A stretch of DNA of 64,000 nt from Heligmosomoides polygyrus polygyrus (lineage: Eukaryota; Nematoda; Chromadorea; Rhabditida; Heligmosomidae), in contig OX377204.1 of the NCBI GenBank assembly GCA_947396885.1, forward strand, positions 91,460,728-91,524,727. Direction: 5' to 3'. The position numbers and the translations under genes were made by a program. The notes under the pieces were generated by a model that made no database searches, was not told where the DNA came from, and was given only the letters and a program-made list of their open reading frames with translations. Positions 60,171 to 64,000 of the stretch are shown here, one piece after another (the first letter of the stretch is position 1; each line of letters opens with the position of its first letter).

Positions 60171-63063
60171 CTTACTTACTTTGATACTTTGATGGTCCTT
60201 TGTCGGCTGGAGGTCTTCTCAGCGGGGACCACAACTCTTCCAGACCGCTCGATCTCTGGCTGCTTGCATCCAGTGAGGCAGACTCCGCTCTCTGAAAGAT
60301 CTTGAGAATGAGTCTGCCCATCGCGTTGGCGGTCGTCCCAGTGGTCTCTTATGGTCTCTCGGGAGCCATTCTGTGACACGGAGACTCCATCTGTCGTCCT
60401 TTCGTCGAAGCAGGTGTCCGGCCCAGCGATATTTGGACTTCTTCATGTACTGCAGCGGGTCTGCTAATTGCGACTTCTCCCGTAGCTCCGAGCTTCGTAG
60501 GCCTTCTTGCCATTGCTGACGAAGGCTTGTCCTTAGAAGACATCTCTCCAGTGCACGATGCGTAGTTTGCATCGCTCTGGCGATTGTCTTGTTGTCGGGC
60601 CAGGTTTCCGTCGCGTAACACATCGCAGGCAGTACAGAGGCGTTGAATATCGAGGCCCTGAGGCCGGGATCCTTGACCTGATCGGTGACTTCGCGAATCG
60701 AACTGAAGGCTGCCCATGCTGCGCGTCTCCTGCGGGCGATTTCAGGAGCGAGGTCGTTATCCATGTTCAGATCTCTTCCCAGATAGACGTAGGAGTCGAC
60801 CTGTTGCAGAGCGACTCCATTTAACCTTACGAGTCCCGTGTCACACCACTGGTTGACCATAAACTGCGTTTTGGACATATTCATGTCCAATCCAATCTTC
60901 ATACCTGCCACATTGAGCTCGTTCAGCATTTCCTCGGCTTCTGCCGTGCTGGTAGAGATCAGAACAATATCGTCGGCGAAGCGAAGGTTGCTGATCCGTT
61001 TACCGTCGACAAGGTAGCCTTTATCGTCCCAGTTCAAGTCTTTCATGGCATCCTGAAGTGCCGCTGTGAATAGCTTGGGAGAGATCGTGTCTCCCTGCCG
61101 TACTCCTTTCCCGATAGGAATTTTAAGCTTTCGATCGAACAGCTGGATGGTAGTCGATGTGTTCGAGAAGCATTCGTCGAGAAGTCGGATGTAGGGCGAT
61201 GGTATACCAGCGTTCACAAGGGCGTTCAGAATGGCGTTGATTTCCACAGAGTCAAACGCTTTCCGATAATCCACGAAGACAAGAACAAGTGGGAGGTGGT
61301 ATTCGCGGCTCCTTTCGATGAGCTGTGAGACAGTCTGAATATGGTCCATGCAGGAGAAATCCTTGCGAAACCCTGCTTGCTCCACTGGCTGATATTCATC
61401 CAAGCAACGCTCCATGCGGTTAAGCAGTATCTTGGTGAAGATCTTGTACACAACCGAGAGAAGACTGATGGGTCGATAGTTGTTGATATCCTCCTGCTGA
61501 CCTTTTTTGAAGATTAAAACTGTTTTCGACTCCTTCCATGAGTCCGGAATCCTACCAAGTCGAAGGTAGTGGTTGAAGTGCTTGGCAAGAAGTGAGCAGA
61601 TGGCACTGCCACCCGCACGAAGGAGATCAGCAGAAATGCCGTCCGGTCCGGGAGCAGTGCCCAGCTTCATCCTTCTGATGGCATGAGCAACTTCTGATTC
61701 CAGAATGGGAGGTACTTCCTCAGCTGGTGGCATCAAGCATTTCGGGACAGTGATGGAAGAACGGAACAGATCTGTGTAGAATTCCTGAACGATGGCCTCC
61801 ATCGCTCTTCGAGACGTTTGCGTTGTTCCATCCTTATCCACAAGGGCTGACATTATTGCCTTCTGATCGCAGAGATCTCGTTTGCAGCGCTTTATGCTTG
61901 AACCTTTCCCAGCCGCTTCTAACAGCTTCAATCTTCTGTAGGCTTGAATGGACTCCTTCACTGCAATTCGACAGGCCTTCGAGATGGTGACTTTTTCCAG
62001 ATGGGAAGCATTAGGATCCAGTTTAACAGCTCTTCTTTGCTCCAAGAGTTTAATCGCATGTGCGTTGAGTCTTGAAGCAGACGGCGATGTGGCTTCGCAA
62101 GAGCTGCTAGCACATTTCAACAGTCCTTTGGAGAGAAGATCGTAGTCTTCCGATGGATCTTCAAGAAGATTCCAATCATACGACTTTATCGCATATTCCA
62201 ACTCCTCAGACTTGAATGTGGGGATCCTCACCGGTGCCGGTTTATGGGTGTCACGCTTGAACATCCTCTTTTTGAGAGTCAGCTTCGCACGGACAAGACG
62301 GTGATCCGAGCCGGTGTCAAATGAAGGCAGCACGGAGACGTCGAACAGACTCCAGCGTCTGTTCGTAAGAACATGGTCGATCTCCGAACGTGTTTCTCCA
62401 TTTGGGCTTTCCCAGGTCCATCGTCGGTTTGAAGGCTTCTTAAACATAGAATTTCCATGGTAGAGACGGCACGCGGATAGGAAGTCTATCAGGCGCTCTC
62501 CGTTTTCGTTCCCTGAGGAAGTTCCATGTGGTCCTAGCCTCCATTCGTCGTGATCATTCGTACCGACGATAGCGTTGAAGTCACCAACGACAACTTTGTA
62601 GTAGCTCTTCTCGTCGTTGACAGTCCTTTCGAACAGCTTGTAGAATTCCTCCTTTTCTTCATCTGTGGCCGCAGATGTTGGAGCATATCCATTTATGATG
62701 GAGATGGTTCCTTGATCTTTGGTTTCCAGACGAAGAACAGCTACTCGCGGACTGATGATCTTGTAAGAGTCTACTAGGTGGTGCACTGTCGAATTGACGA
62801 GAAATCCAACTCCGCCAATATTCTTTCTGTCCACCTTTGCTCCGATAATGAGAAGCTCGTTGTGGTCGGTCCTTCTTATGGTTTCCGTTCTGCCTTTCGT
62901 TTCCTGCAGGGCGATAACGTCGTATTTGATGTTGCGGCTTCTATAAAGCAGTGTCCGAAGATCCTGCTCAGATGCGATCGAACGACAGTTATAAGTGCAG
63001 ACGAATAGGCAGTTTCCGTGTCGTGGTGGGAGGGAGTTTCCGGTAGTAGTGATACCGCAGATA
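60171..63063 (-). mobile_element. RTE LINE, essentially full length, 12-bp TSD
   Basis: CTACCGCAGATA at 60159-60170 and again at 63064-63075 flanks the element exactly. The 3' end on the minus strand is ATCAAAGTATCAAAGTAAG. It contains one open frame covering endonuclease and reverse transcriptase. It is the likely master-type copy for the fragments at 18371 and 37909. Confidence 0.93.
60219..63062 (-). CDS. RTE endonuclease-reverse transcriptase (open, about 948 codons)
   Basis: Mediates target-primed reverse transcription of its own RNA. The frame is open from the 5' end of the element to the stop at 60219. The APE-type endonuclease begins CLFVCTYNCRSIASEQDL near 63020, with DVIALQETKGR near 62915, VVVGDFNAIVG near 62580 and TGSDHRLVRAKL near 62310. 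The RT carries APGPDGISADLL, NNYRPISLLSVVYKIF and AGFRKDFSCMDHIQ, then VFVDYRKAFDSV near 61265, VRQGDTISPKLF, and LRFADDIVLIS near 60975 with the Asp pair. The C-terminus is the RTE type (KYRWAGHLLRR, GRPPTRWADSF). All catalytic motifs appear intact. No ATG is found in frame before the endonuclease. The earliest GTG is at 62834, so either the true 5' end is lost or initiation is non-AUG. Confidence 0.9.
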   Translation of the reverse strand: MCGITTTGNSLPPRHGNCLFVCTYNCRSIASEQDLRTLLYRSRNIKYDVIALQETKGRTETIRRTDHNELLIIGAKVDRKNIGGVGFLVNSTVHHLVDSYKIISPRVAVLRLETKDQGTISIINGYAPTSAATDEEKEEFYKLFERTVNDEKSYYKVVVGDFNAIVGTNDHDEWRLGPHGTSSGNENGERLIDFLSACRLYHGNSMFKKPSNRRWTWESPNGETRSEIDHVLTNRRWSLFDVSVLPSFDTGSDHRLVRAKLTLKKRMFKRDTHKPAPVRIPTFKSEELEYAIKSYDWNLLEDPSEDYDLLSKGLLKCASSSCEATSPSASRLNAHAIKLLEQRRAVKLDPNASHLEKVTISKACRIAVKESIQAYRRLKLLEAAGKGSSIKRCKRDLCDQKAIMSALVDKDGTTQTSRRAMEAIVQEFYTDLFRSSITVPKCLMPPAEEVPPILESEVAHAIRRMKLGTAPGPDGISADLLRAGGSAICSLLAKHFNHYLRLGRIPDSWKESKTVLIFKKGQQEDINNYRPISLLSVVYKIFTKILLNRMERCLDEYQPVEQAGFRKDFSCMDHIQTVSQLIERSREYHLPLVLVFVDYRKAFDSVEINAILNALVNAGIPSPYIRLLDECFSNTSTTIQLFDRKLKIPIGKGVRQGDTISPKLFTAALQDAMKDLNWDDKGYLVDGKRISNLRFADDIVLISTSTAEAEEMLNELNVAGMKIGLDMNMSKTQFMVNQWCDTGLVRLNGVALQQVDSYVYLGRDLNMDNDLAPEIARRRRAAWAAFSSIREVTDQVKDPGLRASIFNASVLPAMCYATETWPDNKTIARAMQTTHRALERCLLRTSLRQQWQEGLRSSELREKSQLADPLQYMKKSKYRWAGHLLRRKDDRWSLRVTEWLPRDHKRPLGRPPTRWADSFSRSFRERSLPHWMQAARDRAVWKSCGPR

Positions 63064-63151
63064 CTACCGCAGATATAGTGTGTTTTTATCCGTGCTTAGC
63101 GTTTTACTTGACAGGTTTTTGGAAACAATTATTTATTTGATTATTTATCCT

Positions 63152-63445
63152 TGGGCGCGTGTAGCGTAGTCGGAGGAGGTGCTGGCTAACGCGTGTATCC
63201 GATACCAGGCTCATGGTTCGGATTTCCCGCCTAGGTCAACCAAGCCTTCCATCCTTCCGAGGTCTGTGAATTGGTGCCAGATTGGTCTGGGAAGGATTAA
63301 ACACAGACTTGTACATCAGCTAGCTACTGGAAGTCATTGCATGGCCAAAATACGCATTCGAATCACCTTCACGAAATCGCGTAGAAGTAGAATGCGTAGC
63401 GCATCTCAAAGAGGATTCAGTAACGCTGTCCTTTATCCTTCTTAT
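63152..63445 (+). mobile_element. SINE, near full length
   Basis: GGGCGCGTGTAGCGTAGTCG head, B box GGTTCGGATTTCC, complete body and TCCTTTATCCTT tail. Confidence 0.9.
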
Positions 63446-63479
63446 TATTTATTTATCCCTGCACTAGGAATGGATCTAA

Positions 63480-63778
63480 AGGATAAGGATTAAGGATAAA
63501 GGACGGCGTTATTCAATCCTTTTTGGGATGCGCCACGCATTCTGCTTCTACGGGATATCGTGGAGGCGATTTGAATGCGTATTTGGTCATACAATGACTT
63601 GCGGTGACCAGCCGATGAACAAGTCAGAGCCTCTTCCTTCCCAGACAAGTCTGGTACCAATTCACCGACCCCAAAGGGATGGAAGGCTTGTTGGCCTGGG
63701 CGGGAAATTCGAACCAAGAGCCTTGTATCGGGTGCAGGCGACGGTCGGCGCCTCCTCCGACTGCGCTACACGCGCCCG
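63480..63778 (-). mobile_element. SINE, near full length
   Basis: Minus-strand copy facing the previous one tail to tail, with AAGGATAAAGGACGG tail repeats and a GTGTAGCGCAGTCGGAGG head. Confidence 0.9.
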
Positions 63779-64000
63779 TGGGCCTAAAACAAACAAAAAA
63801 TAACAATTTAGCACTTAATAGTGAATTGATAGCAGAAGAGTAGAAAAACAGAAGTAGGTGAACAACCGGTTCATGTCGCGAAGGTGCACAGCATTGGGAG
63901 GCGGTGGCGATCCAGCCAATCATAGCCAGGCAGAGTACCGACAGAACAGCCGCCAGCCAATCAGGGTGATGAGCGTACAAGCCCTCTCTGAATGGCATGC
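63779..64000. other. No recognised feature
   Basis: Unassigned to the window edge. CAGCCAATCATAGCC and CAGCCAATCAGGG hint at a direct CCAATCA repeat but nothing more. Confidence 0.35.

Noticed and set aside
1..64000. CRISPR array, prophage, bacterial operons
   Set aside because: No regularly spaced repeats, no ribosome-binding-site-linked gene runs. All coding matches are eukaryotic mobile elements or nematode-type genes.

Overview
This window is eukaryotic, repeat-dense and almost gene-free. The best fit is a parasitic nematode, probably a strongylid or hookworm. The evidence is a bandit/Hsmar1-type mariner, several RTE-clade LINEs, Penelope-like elements, GATA-plus-TATA promoter architecture and AATAAA poly(A) signals. 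The species call is inference. There are no bacterial operons, rRNA genes, intact tRNA genes or CRISPR arrays.

Host genes. The only convincing intact host gene is a single-exon, 89-residue Pro/Tyr/His-rich protein at 20172-20441. It has two GATA sites and a TATA box upstream and poly(A) signals downstream. The left end (417-1441) holds a broken copy of a Bax-inhibitor-1/TMBIM6-like membrane protein. GC-rich open blocks near 6.6-7.3, 23.9-24.4, 26.8-27.5 and 32.5-32.9 kb could be exons or UTRs of unrecognised genes.

Layout. 0-5 kb: TMBIM6-like pseudogene, Penelope-like (PLE) 3' ends, a CR1-type RT relic. 5-6.3 kb: a SINE split by a maT transposon. 8-10.6 kb: RTE/SINE chimera, CR1 relic, a near-intact mariner with TIRs and TA target duplication. 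11-16 kb: a large palindrome whose left arm is split by a 3.2-kb LINE with an 18-bp target-site duplication (TSD). 16-19.3 kb: a foldback DNA element and an RTE copy with an inverted 5' end. 20-22 kb: the His-rich gene and a PLE copy bounded by inverted termini. 22-26 kb: CR1 and mariner relics. 28-30.2 kb: a cluster of GC-rich TTA/TAA-flanked (PIF/Harbinger-like) elements. 31-37 kb: small MITEs, a hairpin element, CR1 and RTE fragments, a foldback element split by a SINE, a PLE reverse transcriptase. 37.6-39.6 kb and 46.7-48.5 kb: mariners each split by an RTE insertion. 45.3-46.3 kb: a SINE split by a TAA-flanked long-TIR element. 49-59.9 kb: foldback elements, CR1 3' end, many SINEs. 60.2-63.1 kb: a full-length RTE with an open reading frame and a 12-bp TSD.

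The commonest repeat is a tRNA-derived SINE of about 280-290 bp with about 28 recognisable copies or fragments. It has pol III A and B boxes at the head and a tail of short TCCTTTATCC-like repeats. The most interesting signal is a recurrent hammerhead-ribozyme-like motif at the 3' ends of the PLE copies. Nested insertions with readable TSDs give a relative chronology in at least six places.
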